DNA from: Bryobacterales bacterium
GTDB taxonomy: Bacteria > Acidobacteriota > Terriglobia > Bryobacterales > Bryobacteraceae
Reading direction: 5' to 3'
NCBI GenBank assembly: GCA_025463005.1
Contig: JAOAPR010000231.1
Location: forward strand, 1 to 64,000
DNA: 64,000 nt
In this document: piece after piece, positions 23,677 to 34,409 of the stretch
How the letters are laid out: every line of letters starts with the position of its first letter
How positions within the stretch are numbered: the first letter of the stretch is position 1
Program-made: the position numbers and the translations under genes
Notes under the pieces: generated by a model
Seen by the model: only the letters and a program-made list of their open reading frames with translations
Told to the model about the DNA's origin: nothing
Databases searched by the model: none

Positions 23677-24834
23677 CTAACTCCTGTAACTCGCGTTAAT
23701 CCGGATATACTCTTCCGTTAAATCACACGTCCAGAACCGCGCCCGACCCGTGCCTGCTCCGCGAATCACGAACCGGATCGAACACTCGCTCTCGTCGAGC
23801 TTCCGCGTCAATTCCGATTCTGAAAAAGCCGCCGCCAGCCCGCCGCGGCACACTGCCATCCCCTGCATGAAGACGTCCGTCTTGCGCGGATCGAACTTCA
23901 CGCCCGAGTAGCCGGCCGCAGCCAGAATCCGTCCCCAGTTGGGATCCGAGCCCGCGATCGCGGTCTTCACCAGCGGTGAATTCGCGATCGACCGCGCAAT
24001 TGCTTCCGCCTCGCGCTCCGTCGCGGTTCCTTCCACGTCGATGGTGACCAGCTTCCGCGCGCCTTCGCCATCTCGTGCGATCTGTTTTGCCAGCGATTCC
24101 AGTACCTCGGTCAGTGCCGCTTCCAGCGCCCGCGCTCCCGGCTTGAAACCCGATGCGCCATTCGCCAGCACGGCTACCGTGTCGTTGGTCGAAGTGTCCC
24201 CATCTACCGACAAGCGGTTGAATGATACTGCGACGGCTTTCTTCAGCGCCGTCCGCAGCTCCGCCGGCGACGCGACCGCGTCCGTCATTACGAACCCGAG
24301 CGTCGTCGCCATGCGCGGATGAATCATGCCCGAGCCCTTCGCCATTCCGGCCACCGCCGCCCGCTTCATGGACGCTTGCGCCGTCTTGGCCCGGGTGTCC
24401 GTCGTCATAATCGCCGCCGCGACTGCGTCGAAGGAATCCGGCCGGAGCGCCGCCGCCAGCTCCGGCATCGTGTCCACGATCAGACGCGCGTTCATTTCCA
24501 CTCCGATCACGCCCGTCGATGCCGGCAAAACTTCCTGCTCCTCGACTCCCAACACCTTGGCGACCGACCGCACGCATTCAAGCGCCACCCGCTCTCCCGT
24601 TCGCGTCGCGCAGTTGGCGTTGCCCGCATTCACCAGCCATGCCCGCACCCGCCCGCGCGATTCACGCAGATTCCGCCTGGCGATTTCAACCGGCGCCGCT
24701 ACCACGCGATTCTGCGTGAACACCGCTGCCGCCGACGCCGGCGTGTCCGACACGATCAGCGCCAAATCGTCTTTGGCCACCTTGCGAATACCCGCATACG
24801 TCGCGGCATACCGAAATCCGAGCGGCAGACTCAT
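23677..24834 (-). CDS. argJ: Bifunctional glutamate N-acetyltransferase / amino-acid acetyltransferase
   Basis: 385 residues. It transfers acetyl from N-acetylornithine to glutamate in the cyclic arginine pathway. The NAGNANCATRTGERVA block, the self-cleavage site in KGSGMIHPRMATTLGFVMTDA (nucleophile threonine after MAT), and DGDTSTNDTVAVLANG are present. AGSDPNWGRILAAAGYSGV follows. The usual residue after the catalytic Thr is Met (ATML), here Thr (ATTL). The start ATG overlaps the fmt stop as ATGA. Arginine genes are not otherwise clustered here. Confidence 0.95.
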   Translation of the reverse strand: MSLPLGFRYAATYAGIRKVAKDDLALIVSDTPASAAAVFTQNRVVAAPVEIARRNLRESRGRVRAWLVNAGNANCATRTGERVALECVRSVAKVLGVEEQEVLPASTGVIGVEMNARLIVDTMPELAAALRPDSFDAVAAAIMTTDTRAKTAQASMKRAAVAGMAKGSGMIHPRMATTLGFVMTDAVASPAELRTALKKAVAVSFNRLSVDGDTSTNDTVAVLANGASGFKPGARALEAALTEVLESLAKQIARDGEGARKLVTIDVEGTATEREAEAIARSIANSPLVKTAIAGSDPNWGRILAAAGYSGVKFDPRKTDVFMQGMAVCRGGLAAAFSESELTRKLDESECSIRFVIRGAGTGRARFWTCDLTEEYIRINASYRS

Positions 24835-25745
24835 GCCAGTACCTCGCTCTCGCTCAGCGTGAATCCGTTCAGAAAGGCTGCCGCTGTCATCCTCTTCTTC
24901 CCCTCCAGCTGGACCTCCAGCAATTCAATCGCTCCTTCCTTGCACCCCGCGTATAGCTTTTTCCCAACCACGTACAGATGGCCCGCCCGAAACGAACCTT
25001 CCGCCTCTTGAGCCTGCCATATGTGAAACCGCTGTCCTCGCAGCGATCCATAGCATCCCGGCCACGGCACGAACCCCCGCACCCGGTTCACGATCTCTCT
25101 CGGGTTCAACGACCAATCGATCCGACCATCTTCTTTTTTCAATACGGGAGCATACGTCGCCTGCGCCTCGTCCTGCTTTTGAGGCACGATGGTCCCCAAC
25201 TCGGCCAACGTCTGCACCAATAAATCCGCCCCCGCTGTAGCCAGACGATCGCCCAATTCCAGAGCCGTCTCCTCCGGCCCGATCTCCGTCTCCCACCTCA
25301 GCAGCATGTCGCCGGTATCCAGACCCGCGTCGATCTTCATCGTCGTAACGCCCGTTCGAGTCTCCCCGCGCGCAATTGCCCACTGGATTGGCGCCGCCCC
25401 CCGATACTTCGGCAGCAGCGACGCATGGACGTTGATGATCCCTTTCGGCGGAATATCCAGAATCGCCTGTGGGATGATCTGCCCGTAACCGACCACTACC
25501 ATCGCTTCCGGAGCCAGCTCCTTTAGTTGCTCGACTACTTCCGGCCGCCGCACCCTTTCCGGCTGATGGACCGGCAATCCTAACCGCAGTGCTGCTTCCT
25601 TCACCGGCGGCATCGCGTCCTTCTGCCCCCGCCCCTTGGGCCGATCCGGCTGCGTGAACACCGCAAGTACTTCGTGCCCCGCTTCAACAACTTTTTCGAG
25701 TGTCGGAACAGCAAACTCAGGCGTCCCCATGAACACCAGTCTCAT
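24831..25745 (-). CDS. fmt: Methionyl-tRNA formyltransferase
   Basis: Formylates initiator Met-tRNA using 10-formyl-tetrahydrofolate. 304 residues, with MRLVFMGTPEFAVPTLEKV, VVVGYGQIIPQAILDIPPKGIINVHASLLPKYRGAAPIQ (catalytic Asn/His region) and the following GVTTMKIDAGLDTGDML. The C-terminal OB-like part contains NRVRGFVPWPGC. It lies 28 bases downstream of def, the usual pair. Confidence 0.97.
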   Translation of the reverse strand: MRLVFMGTPEFAVPTLEKVVEAGHEVLAVFTQPDRPKGRGQKDAMPPVKEAALRLGLPVHQPERVRRPEVVEQLKELAPEAMVVVGYGQIIPQAILDIPPKGIINVHASLLPKYRGAAPIQWAIARGETRTGVTTMKIDAGLDTGDMLLRWETEIGPEETALELGDRLATAGADLLVQTLAELGTIVPQKQDEAQATYAPVLKKEDGRIDWSLNPREIVNRVRGFVPWPGCYGSLRGQRFHIWQAQEAEGSFRAGHLYVVGKKLYAGCKEGAIELLEVQLEGKKRMTAAAFLNGFTLSESEVLA

Positions 25746-25773
25746 ACTGGCCCCTGGCCCCTGGCCGCTGTTT

Positions 25774-26289
25774 TCATCCCCACTCGTTGGCTTTTTGCAG
25801 CTTCCGGACTTTACGCCGGATCAAGTCCCGCTTCAGCGGGCTGATGTGGCTGATATACAGCCTTCCATTCAAGTGATCCGTCTCATGCAGGAACGCCCGC
25901 GCCAGCAGATCCTCGCCCGTCATCTCGAACGGCTTCCCCGTGGCGTCGAACGCGCGCACGGTCACTCTCTTGGCCCGCGTCACCGTCTCCCGAAACGTCG
26001 GCAGGCTCAGGCAGCCCTCTTCCCCGGTCTGCGATCCCTCCATGCCGATGATCTCCGGATTGATCAGCACCAGTTTCTGTCCCTGATCCTCCCCCGTCGT
26101 CGTGTCGATCACCGCGATCCGTTTGCCGATGCCGATCTGCGGCGCTGCCAGGCCCACCCCCTTGGCCGCATACATCGACTCGAACATATCCTCCACCAAT
26201 TGATGCAGATCCGGCGTGTCGAACTCCGTGATGTCCGCCGCCTTCTTCTCCAACACCGGCTGCCCGTATTTCACAATCGGATGCACCAT
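25774..26289 (-). CDS. def: Peptide deformylase
   Basis: 171 residues removing the N-formyl group from nascent proteins (Fe/Zn metalloenzyme). All three motifs are visible: GVGLAAPQIG, EGCLSLP (metal Cys) and LHETDHLNG (metal His pair and catalytic Glu). It starts at ATG 26289, one base after the aroC stop. Confidence 0.97.
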   Translation of the reverse strand: MVHPIVKYGQPVLEKKAADITEFDTPDLHQLVEDMFESMYAAKGVGLAAPQIGIGKRIAVIDTTTGEDQGQKLVLINPEIIGMEGSQTGEEGCLSLPTFRETVTRAKRVTVRAFDATGKPFEMTGEDLLARAFLHETDHLNGRLYISHISPLKRDLIRRKVRKLQKANEWG

Positions 26290-26290
26290 G

Positions 26291-27463
26291 TCAGAAATTC
26301 TTCACCTGTTCGAGATATCCTTCATAGTTCCGTTTCGTTTCTGCCATCGAATCCCCGCCGAACTTCTCCAGCGCCGCCTGCGCCAGCACCAGCGCCACCA
26401 TTGCCTCGCCCCCAACACCCGCCGCCGGCACGACACATACATCGCTCCGCTCGTAAGCCGCAGCCGCCGATTCCCGAGTCTCAAAATCCACGCTTTCCAG
26501 CGGTCTCCGCAACGTTGAAATTGGCTTCAGCAGGCCCCGCACCACCACGTCCTCTCCGTTGGTGATCCCGCCCTCCAGACCCCCGGCGCGATTCGCCCCG
26601 CGCGTGAACCTGTGTTCCTCACCGCTGTAATGAATCGTATCCTGCACCTTCGATCCGAACGACGCCGCGCCCTCCGTCGCGAACCCGATCTCCACTCCCT
26701 TTACCGCCTGCAACGAGACGATAGCTTGCGCGAGTTTCCCGTCCAGGCGGGTATCCCAGGCGATATGCGATCCCAGTCCCGGAGGAACGCCGTGCGCCAC
26801 CACCTCAAACACGCCGCCCACGGTGTCTCCGGTCTTGTAAATCTGATCCACCACGGCTTTCATCCGCTGCTCGGCGGCTGCGTCCACGCAGTTCAGCAGC
26901 ACCTCATCGCGTTGGCTGATCTCCACCAGTTCGTCCCAGGTCACAGGACGATCCAGCCGCTCCGGCCCTACCGCGATCACATGACTCAGTATTCCGATTC
27001 CCAATTCTCCAAGAAACGCCTTCGCCAGCGCCCCCAATGCCACCCGAGCTGTCGTTTCCCGGGCGCTCGCGCGCTCCAGCACGTAGCGTGCATCGTGAAA
27101 GTTGTACTTGAGCGCGCCCGCCAGATCCGCGTGTCCCGGCCGCGGTCGCGTCAGCCGCTTCTGCTTCGCCTCCGACCCCTCGAAATCCTCCACCGGCAGC
27201 GCTTCCGTCCAGTTCTTCCAGTCCGCGTTGTCGATCAGAACGGCCACCGGCGAACCGATGGTCTTCGAGTGCCGCACCCCGCTCACGATGTGCGCCCGGT
27301 CGGTCTCGATTTTCATCCGGCCGCCGCGCCCGTAGCCCTGCTGGCGCCGCCACAGGTCGCGATTGACCGCATCCAGCGACACGGGAACCCCCGCCGGGAG
27401 CCCCGTCAGCGTGGCCACCAGGCATTCGCCGTGCGACTCTCCTGCCGTTTCGAAACGCAACAT
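26291..27463 (-). CDS. aroC: Chorismate synthase
   Basis: 390 residues forming chorismate from EPSP with reduced FMN. MLRFETAGESHGECLV, RRQQGYGRGGRMKIETD, RPRPGHADLAGALKYN, ASARETTARVALGALAKAFL and the late block GGLEGGITNGEDVVVRG are signatures. It is first gene of an aroC-def-fmt-argJ run on the minus strand, with a divergent neighbour starting at 27518. Confidence 0.97.
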   Translation of the reverse strand: MLRFETAGESHGECLVATLTGLPAGVPVSLDAVNRDLWRRQQGYGRGGRMKIETDRAHIVSGVRHSKTIGSPVAVLIDNADWKNWTEALPVEDFEGSEAKQKRLTRPRPGHADLAGALKYNFHDARYVLERASARETTARVALGALAKAFLGELGIGILSHVIAVGPERLDRPVTWDELVEISQRDEVLLNCVDAAAEQRMKAVVDQIYKTGDTVGGVFEVVAHGVPPGLGSHIAWDTRLDGKLAQAIVSLQAVKGVEIGFATEGAASFGSKVQDTIHYSGEEHRFTRGANRAGGLEGGITNGEDVVVRGLLKPISTLRRPLESVDFETRESAAAAYERSDVCVVPAAGVGGEAMVALVLAQAALEKFGGDSMAETKRNYEGYLEQVKNF

Positions 27464-27501
27464 GAAGGGAAAGTTTTATGTTAGCAAGCTGACTTCCTAC
27501 T

Positions 27502-27510
27502 TGTTAAACT
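27502..27510 (+). promoter_or_regulatory. Extended -10 just before a start codon
   Basis: TGT TAAACT at 27502-27510 fits an extended -10 box. Transcription would start near 27517-27518, on or next to the ATG at 27518. This argues for ATG 27518 rather than ATG 27512 and for a leaderless transcript. Confidence 0.45.
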
Positions 27511-27517
27511 AATGTTC

Positions 27518-28054
27518 ATGGCGAAACTAACCACCAGTCTTCTCAGTCTTCTGGCCATGCTCGCGCTGGCCCTGACCATGTTTGCGCAGAGCAAGGCTGG
27601 CAAGTCCAAAATCCTTCAGCCCCAAATGACCCCCGCGGCTGACGGCGGCACCTACACGCAGCCGATGGGCAAACTCGGGGAAAAATCGGCAGAGCCCTGG
27701 AGCGCCACCACACTCGGCGCCTCCGTCGACGGTAAGCCGAATCCCGGCGCGACCAAAACCGTGGTCGGTGAAATCGTCGACTTCTCGTGCTATCTGCAAG
27801 TCGGCAAACATGGCGACAAGCACCGCGATTGCGCTCAGAAGTGCTTCCGCAACGGCCAGCCCATTGGTCTGCTGACGTCAGACGGCGGCCTCTATATGCT
27901 CATGGAAGAAGAGCACGATCCCCGCCGCGACGGCATGGGTGTTTTCCGCCAGGCCGCCATCGATCACGCCGGACACATCATGGAAGTCACCGGAACCACC
28001 AGTTCCGTGAACGGGTTCAGCGCCCTCTACGTCCGCGGATTCCTCAAGAAGTAG
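27518..28054 (+). CDS. Secreted protein of unknown function
   Basis: 178 residues from ATG 27518 (MAKLTTSLLSLLAMLALALTMFAQS, a signal peptide); ATG 27512 would add two residues. The mature domain has GEIVDFSCYLQVGKHGDKHRDCAQKCFRNGQPIGLLTSDGGLYML, with three cysteines near histidines, then VTGTTSSVNGFSALYVRGFLKK. It looks like an exported oligonucleotide-binding-like or metal-binding protein. I do not recognise the family. Twelve bases later comes the di-haem peroxidase gene, so the two probably form an operon and may share a redox role. Confidence 0.8.
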   Translation: MAKLTTSLLSLLAMLALALTMFAQSKAGKSKILQPQMTPAADGGTYTQPMGKLGEKSAEPWSATTLGASVDGKPNPGATKTVVGEIVDFSCYLQVGKHGDKHRDCAQKCFRNGQPIGLLTSDGGLYMLMEEEHDPRRDGMGVFRQAAIDHAGHIMEVTGTTSSVNGFSALYVRGFLKK

Positions 28055-28066
28055 GAGCCGGCAACA

Positions 28067-29071
28067 TTGCGAGCGACTGCGGCCATCGCCGCCATCTTGA
28101 TGACGGTCGTCGTGTCGGCCCAAGTCGCGAACAAGCCCGCCAAGGTGCCGTTGGGGTTGTTACCGATCCCGTGGCCCGCCGACAATCCTTACTCCGCCGA
28201 CAAAGTTGAGCTCGGCCGGCTACTCTATTTCGATAAGCGCCTCTCTGCTGATAACAGCGTTGCCTGCGCCACTTGTCACGCGCCCGACAAAGGTTTCACC
28301 GACGGTGCTCCTGTTTCCACCGGTATTCGAGGCCAGAAAGGCGGCCGCAGCGCCCCCACCGTGATCAATCGCGCCTACAGCCTGGCGCAATTCTGGGACG
28401 GCCGAGCCCCCACTCTGGAGGATCAGGCTAAGGGACCCATTGCGAATCCCCTCGAGATGGACAACACGCATGATGCCATGGCGGCGAAACTGAGCGGGAT
28501 TCAAGGTTATCGCCCGCTGTTCCAGAAAGCCTTCGGCTCTCCTGACATCACCATCGACACCGTCGCCAAGGCCATCGCCACCTTCGAGCGCACGCTGCTT
28601 TCAGGGAACTCCGCCTACGACCGCTACAAGGCCGGGAACAAAGCCGCGATGACCCGCGCGCAAATTCGCGGCATGGACGTCTACTTCAATAAAGCCAAGT
28701 GCGATCAATGCCATGAAGGCGTAAACTTCACTGCCAACGCGTACGCCAACCTCGGCATCGGCACAGACAAACCTGAACCCGATACCGGACGTTACGAAGT
28801 AACCAAGGATCCCATCGATTGGGGAAAATTCAAAACTCCCACGCTCCGCGATATCACCAGGACCGGCCCCTACATGCACGATGGCAGCCTGAAGACGCTG
28901 GAAGAGGTGGTCGATTTCTACGATAAGGGCGGCGCGCCCAACAAGAACCTGGACGAGAAGATCAAGAAACTGAACCTTACGGCAGAGCAAAAGAAGGACC
29001 TGGTTGAGTTCCTAAAGGCCCTCGAGGGAGCCCCCATCGCCCTCGCCATCCCGAGCTCGTTTCCTCAGTAA
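28067..29071 (+). CDS. Di-haem cytochrome c peroxidase (MauG/CcpA type)
   Basis: 334 residues with a TTG start at 28067 (behind TAGGAG) and a signal peptide. The first haem site is CATCH at 67-71, the second CDQCH at 212-216. Between them lies the peroxidase segment SAPTVINRAYSLAQFWDGRAPTLEDQA. The C-terminal part has FKTPTLRDITRTGPYMHDGSLKTLEEVVDFYDKGG. Likely a periplasmic hydrogen-peroxide reductase taking electrons from small cytochromes. MauG-like oxidases have the same layout, so the substrate is not certain. Confidence 0.92.
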   Translation: MRATAAIAAILMTVVVSAQVANKPAKVPLGLLPIPWPADNPYSADKVELGRLLYFDKRLSADNSVACATCHAPDKGFTDGAPVSTGIRGQKGGRSAPTVINRAYSLAQFWDGRAPTLEDQAKGPIANPLEMDNTHDAMAAKLSGIQGYRPLFQKAFGSPDITIDTVAKAIATFERTLLSGNSAYDRYKAGNKAAMTRAQIRGMDVYFNKAKCDQCHEGVNFTANAYANLGIGTDKPEPDTGRYEVTKDPIDWGKFKTPTLRDITRTGPYMHDGSLKTLEEVVDFYDKGGAPNKNLDEKIKKLNLTAEQKKDLVEFLKALEGAPIALAIPSSFPQ

Positions 29072-29080
29072 ATCGGATGG

Positions 29081-29120
29081 AGGGCAGGCTTTAGCCTGCG
29101 CCGGGCTTCAGCCCGGCCCT
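29081..29120. repeat. Palindromic intergenic repeat A
   Basis: Two hairpins, GCAGGCTTTAGCCTGC (29084-29099) and GCCGGGCTTCAGCCCGGC (29100-29117), ten bases after the peroxidase stop. Downstream is an A-run. It may act as a transcript end. Confidence 0.85.
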
Positions 29121-29134
29121 ACTTTTCAAAAAAA

Positions 29135-29292
29135 CAGGGCGCGCCGACGATCTGTTTGACAGAGAAACTCGCGCCCTGCTGCGTTGTGGGCGGCTAAAAA
29201 CGAGCGCACAGCGCAGGGCGCCCCGACGATCCGTTTGACAGAGAAACTCGCGCCCTGCTGCGTTGTGCGCGATCAAAAAATGAGCCGCGTTT
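29135..29292. repeat. Tandem duplication of a 79-base unit
   Basis: Copy 1 is 29135-29213 and copy 2 is 29214-29292. The first 54 bases of each are almost identical (CGACGATCTGTTTGACAGAG in copy 1, one base different in copy 2). The remaining 25 bases have diverged. There is no open reading frame across it. This accounts for the otherwise empty 29072-29373 stretch between the peroxidase and the pilin gene. Confidence 0.85.
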
Positions 29293-29373
29293 GTCAGGCG
29301 CGGCTCCGTTCGTTCGAATCGCCGATGGCTGGCGTTTCCGCCGCCGGCTGGCGTTATGGCAGCAAAGCGTTTA

Positions 29374-29568
29374 CTAGGAGGATGAATCCAATACCGAACC
29401 CACCTTCGAGAAAATCGTGCTGAGTGTCGGCCCCACCCAAGGCGCCAGTCCACTCACGACCGCGACCACGACAAGCGCGGCCACAAGGGCGTACTCGATC
29501 AAATCCTGCCCGCGCTGGTCAGCCCGGAACTGCCTCGCCCACCGGAATAGTGTCGCTATAGTCGTCAT
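29374..29568 (-). CDS. Flp/Fap-type (type IVb) pilin
   Basis: 64 residues. A short basic leader is followed by RGQDLIEYALVAALVVVAVVSGLAP, the class III prepilin cleavage/processing motif (Gly-Gln/Asp-Leu-Ile-Glu-Tyr) with the pilin hydrophobic helix. GTGAGG precedes the ATG. No TadA-, TadB- or prepilin-peptidase genes are in the window, so this is an orphan copy. The 3' end is close to the tandem repeat region. Confidence 0.88.
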   Translation of the reverse strand: MTTIATLFRWARQFRADQRGQDLIEYALVAALVVVAVVSGLAPWVGPTLSTIFSKVGSVLDSSS

Positions 29569-29709
29569 GTTGTCCTCACCGCGCCAGGCTCAATAGTGGA
29601 CCATTCTCGCCGCCAGGGCAAGAATGAATTGACCGTAACTCTCCCACGGCAAATCCCTTATGTATCCGTACTACGAGTTTCGACGTGCATCACGACTCCG
29701 CGATTCCCC

Positions 29710-31008
29710 TTAGGGATTCGCCTGCGCCGGATATCGGATCACCGTGAAATTACGTAGAAACACTGAATCGGAGGTCGTTCCCGCCATTTGACCCTGCAGG
29801 CTCACTCTGACAGCCACGGCCGTATTCTCGCCGGCCGTCCCGGCGCTCACGAGTAAACTTAGCCCGATTCCCCATGTCTGGGTGTCCCACGCTTGGCCGC
29901 CTCCGTAAATTCCGAAGCTGGTATGTCCGGCCAGCAAAGCCTCGGTCGCACCCCCGGGTCTTGATGCGACCGTGGTGCCGCCGATCTTCACTGCGCCCGT
30001 GAAACCACTCGTGGCTCCCGTGTGTCCATATTGGAATTGGATTTCCAGCCGGTCGCCCGCTCCCAGCAAAGCCGCGGGGATAGTGCAGCTACCCAGCTCG
30101 ATCAACACCGTGCCCGACGTAGCCGATCCGGTGCTGCTGCATATCACTTGCGGCGCTGCCAGCGAACTCAGGGGATCGTTCGGATTCGCGAACCGGTAGC
30201 TCGCCACCAGCAAATCTCCACTTTGCGGGATCGAAGCCAGAAAGAACGTGATCGCGTTCCCGCTGATCTGGTAATCCGCGCTCTGCCGCTGCAGAAGCCC
30301 GTTCCGATAGATCTGCAGGCTGCCCGCGGGCGAAGGCGTTGAGGCCAGCGTGAACGCCGCGTTCGATCCGTTCACCACCCCCGCGGGAATTTCCGCATCG
30401 GCGAAGCTCCCTCCTCCGCCGCCCCCTCCTCCGCCGCATGGCCCCGAACTACCGTCCACCCGCACGCAGTCGCCCAAATTTCCCGAAGCTGCGTCGATCT
30501 GACCGGCTTGATTGATTACTGCCGCGCGTCCGATCCCGAACCCCACGCCCTTCATCGTTCGCACCGCAAGCTCGTTCACCAGCCCCGTTACGTCGCCGAT
30601 CTGCACCGGTGCGAGCACCGGCGGAGGCCCAATGATCACCCCCGTCGAAACCCGCACGTCGCGAACTCGCAGCGGGATCGTGCTGGGCGGCACCGACCAG
30701 ATTTCCGTGAACTGATTAATACCCCGGCTGTTGTATGTCACCGTGTATTGCGCTCCGGCCGATGCAGTTGTGGTCGGAACCAGTTGCACCCGCAGTGTCC
30801 CGTTCACGATCGGCAGCGTAAGGTTCGCAGTGGCGATATTTGACAAGTCGCCCCCCTGGAAGCTGTTGTACCGGATGAACATTGTTCCGGTGAAGCGCGT
30901 GCCGTCCGCGCGGTACAGAATATCCTGGATCGTGGTCAGCGCCGGCTGTCCCACCGCCGTTCCAATCGCGCCTGCCGCCAGCAGCGCCAGCCTTCTCCAA
31001 CTGAGCAT
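29710..31008 (-). CDS. Secreted fibre-like protein with poly-Gly linker
   Basis: 432 residues starting MLSWRRLALLAAGAIGTAVG (signal peptide). The N-terminal domain (about 25-130) is beta-rich. It is followed by TGLVNELAVRTMKGVGFGIGRAAVINQAGQ and a glycine run of nine after CVRVDGSSGPC. Then comes a segment like phage tail-fibre modules (VNGSNAAFTLASTPSPAGSLQIYRNGLL, then LLVASYRF), and a beta-rich C-terminus. No enzyme motif is seen. Probably an exported or surface protein. It is in the same orientation as the pilin gene, 141 bases upstream of it. Confidence 0.7.
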   Translation of the reverse strand: MLSWRRLALLAAGAIGTAVGQPALTTIQDILYRADGTRFTGTMFIRYNSFQGGDLSNIATANLTLPIVNGTLRVQLVPTTTASAGAQYTVTYNSRGINQFTEIWSVPPSTIPLRVRDVRVSTGVIIGPPPVLAPVQIGDVTGLVNELAVRTMKGVGFGIGRAAVINQAGQIDAASGNLGDCVRVDGSSGPCGGGGGGGGGSFADAEIPAGVVNGSNAAFTLASTPSPAGSLQIYRNGLLQRQSADYQISGNAITFFLASIPQSGDLLVASYRFANPNDPLSSLAAPQVICSSTGSATSGTVLIELGSCTIPAALLGAGDRLEIQFQYGHTGATSGFTGAVKIGGTTVASRPGGATEALLAGHTSFGIYGGGQAWDTQTWGIGLSLLVSAGTAGENTAVAVRVSLQGQMAGTTSDSVFLRNFTVIRYPAQANP

Positions 31009-31101
31009 CCGACTCGCCTCCCGTCGAACTCAGTGTCGAAGCGGATCCGTGCACGAGCCGCGGATCGATACTCCAATGCGTAGAATCGCCGCCAGATATG
31101 T

Positions 31102-33535
<2,434 letters not shown>

Positions 33536-33560
33536 GCAGGCTCATTTTATCAAGTGCCGA

Positions 33561-33569
33561 TGGTATGCT
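33561..33569 (+). promoter_or_regulatory. Extended -10 just before a GTG start
   Basis: TGG TATGCT at 33561-33569, six bases before GTG 33576. The predicted initiation point coincides with the start codon. There is no ribosome-binding site, so a leaderless mRNA is suggested. Confidence 0.45.
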
Positions 33570-33575
33570 CGGGGT

Positions 33576-34409
33576 GTGAATTGGCCGAAAGCGCTTTTGG
33601 CGGCTGCGGGCTTCGCTATCTGCGTCAGTGCCGCGTTCGCCTTCCAGCGTGAGTTCCGCGAGTTCCCCGGTGAAGATCAATTGGCGCCCGTGTCGTCGGA
33701 CCAGCTTCTTCCTTCCGAGTTCGTTTGGGGACGCCTGATGTACCCTTCCGGAGGGGCCGGTGGGCGCCGTTTTGGAGGCTTCGGCCGCGACTGGCGCAAC
33801 GGCGGCACCAACTGGACCAATGACTATCCGGCCGGTGATCGTCACCTGATGACGGCTCTTCGCCGGCTTACTCGAATCAATGCGCGGCCCATTGAACAGC
33901 CTATCAATCTGGAAGACGAGGACGATGTCTTCAACTGGCCGATGTTATACGCTGTCCGCACCATCGACATCCAGCTCACCGACGCGATGACGGCCAAGCT
34001 GCGAGAGTACATCGATCGCGGAGGCTTCTTTATAGCCGACGACATGTGGGGGCCCGTCGAACAGCAGGCGATTTCCGAGACCGTGCGTGAGCTTTACCCC
34101 AAGCGCGAGCTGGTCGAACTTGGTAACGACGCGCAGGCGTTCCACATGCTGTTCGACCTCGACAATCGTTACCAGATCCTCGGCCAATGGGCCAGGAGAA
34201 ATGGGATGCGACCGCTCGACGGCGTCTCTTACGATCCCCACTGGAAGGGTGTTTTCGACGAAAAGGGTCGCATGGCCATCGCGGTTTGGTTCAACAACGA
34301 TACGGGCGATTCGTGGGAGTGGGCCGACGACCCTTCGTATCCCGAGAGGTTCTCAGCGCTGGGAATTCGCGTCGCACTAAACCACATCGTCTACGCGATG
34401 ACCCACTAG
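33576..34409 (+). CDS. DUF4159-domain exported protein
   Basis: 277 residues from GTG 33576 (MNWPKALLAAAGFAICVSAAFA, a signal peptide). ATG 33534 is open too but overlaps the divergent citrate synthase start. The domain has EFVWGRLMYPSGG, DYPAGDRHLMTALRRLTRINARPIE, then YIDRGGFFIADDMWGP and NPSYPER-like WADDPSYPERFSALGIRVALNHIVYAMTH. This matches the DUF4159 type, a glutamine-amidotransferase-like fold without a clear enzyme site. Its stop shares CTAG with the convergent alkD-like gene. Confidence 0.82.
   Translation: MNWPKALLAAAGFAICVSAAFAFQREFREFPGEDQLAPVSSDQLLPSEFVWGRLMYPSGGAGGRRFGGFGRDWRNGGTNWTNDYPAGDRHLMTALRRLTRINARPIEQPINLEDEDDVFNWPMLYAVRTIDIQLTDAMTAKLREYIDRGGFFIADDMWGPVEQQAISETVRELYPKRELVELGNDAQAFHMLFDLDNRYQILGQWARRNGMRPLDGVSYDPHWKGVFDEKGRMAIAVWFNNDTGDSWEWADDPSYPERFSALGIRVALNHIVYAMTH

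Noticed and set aside
29135-29292. Possible CRISPR repeats
   Set aside because: Only two long, partly diverged units directly adjacent, no spacers and no cas genes.
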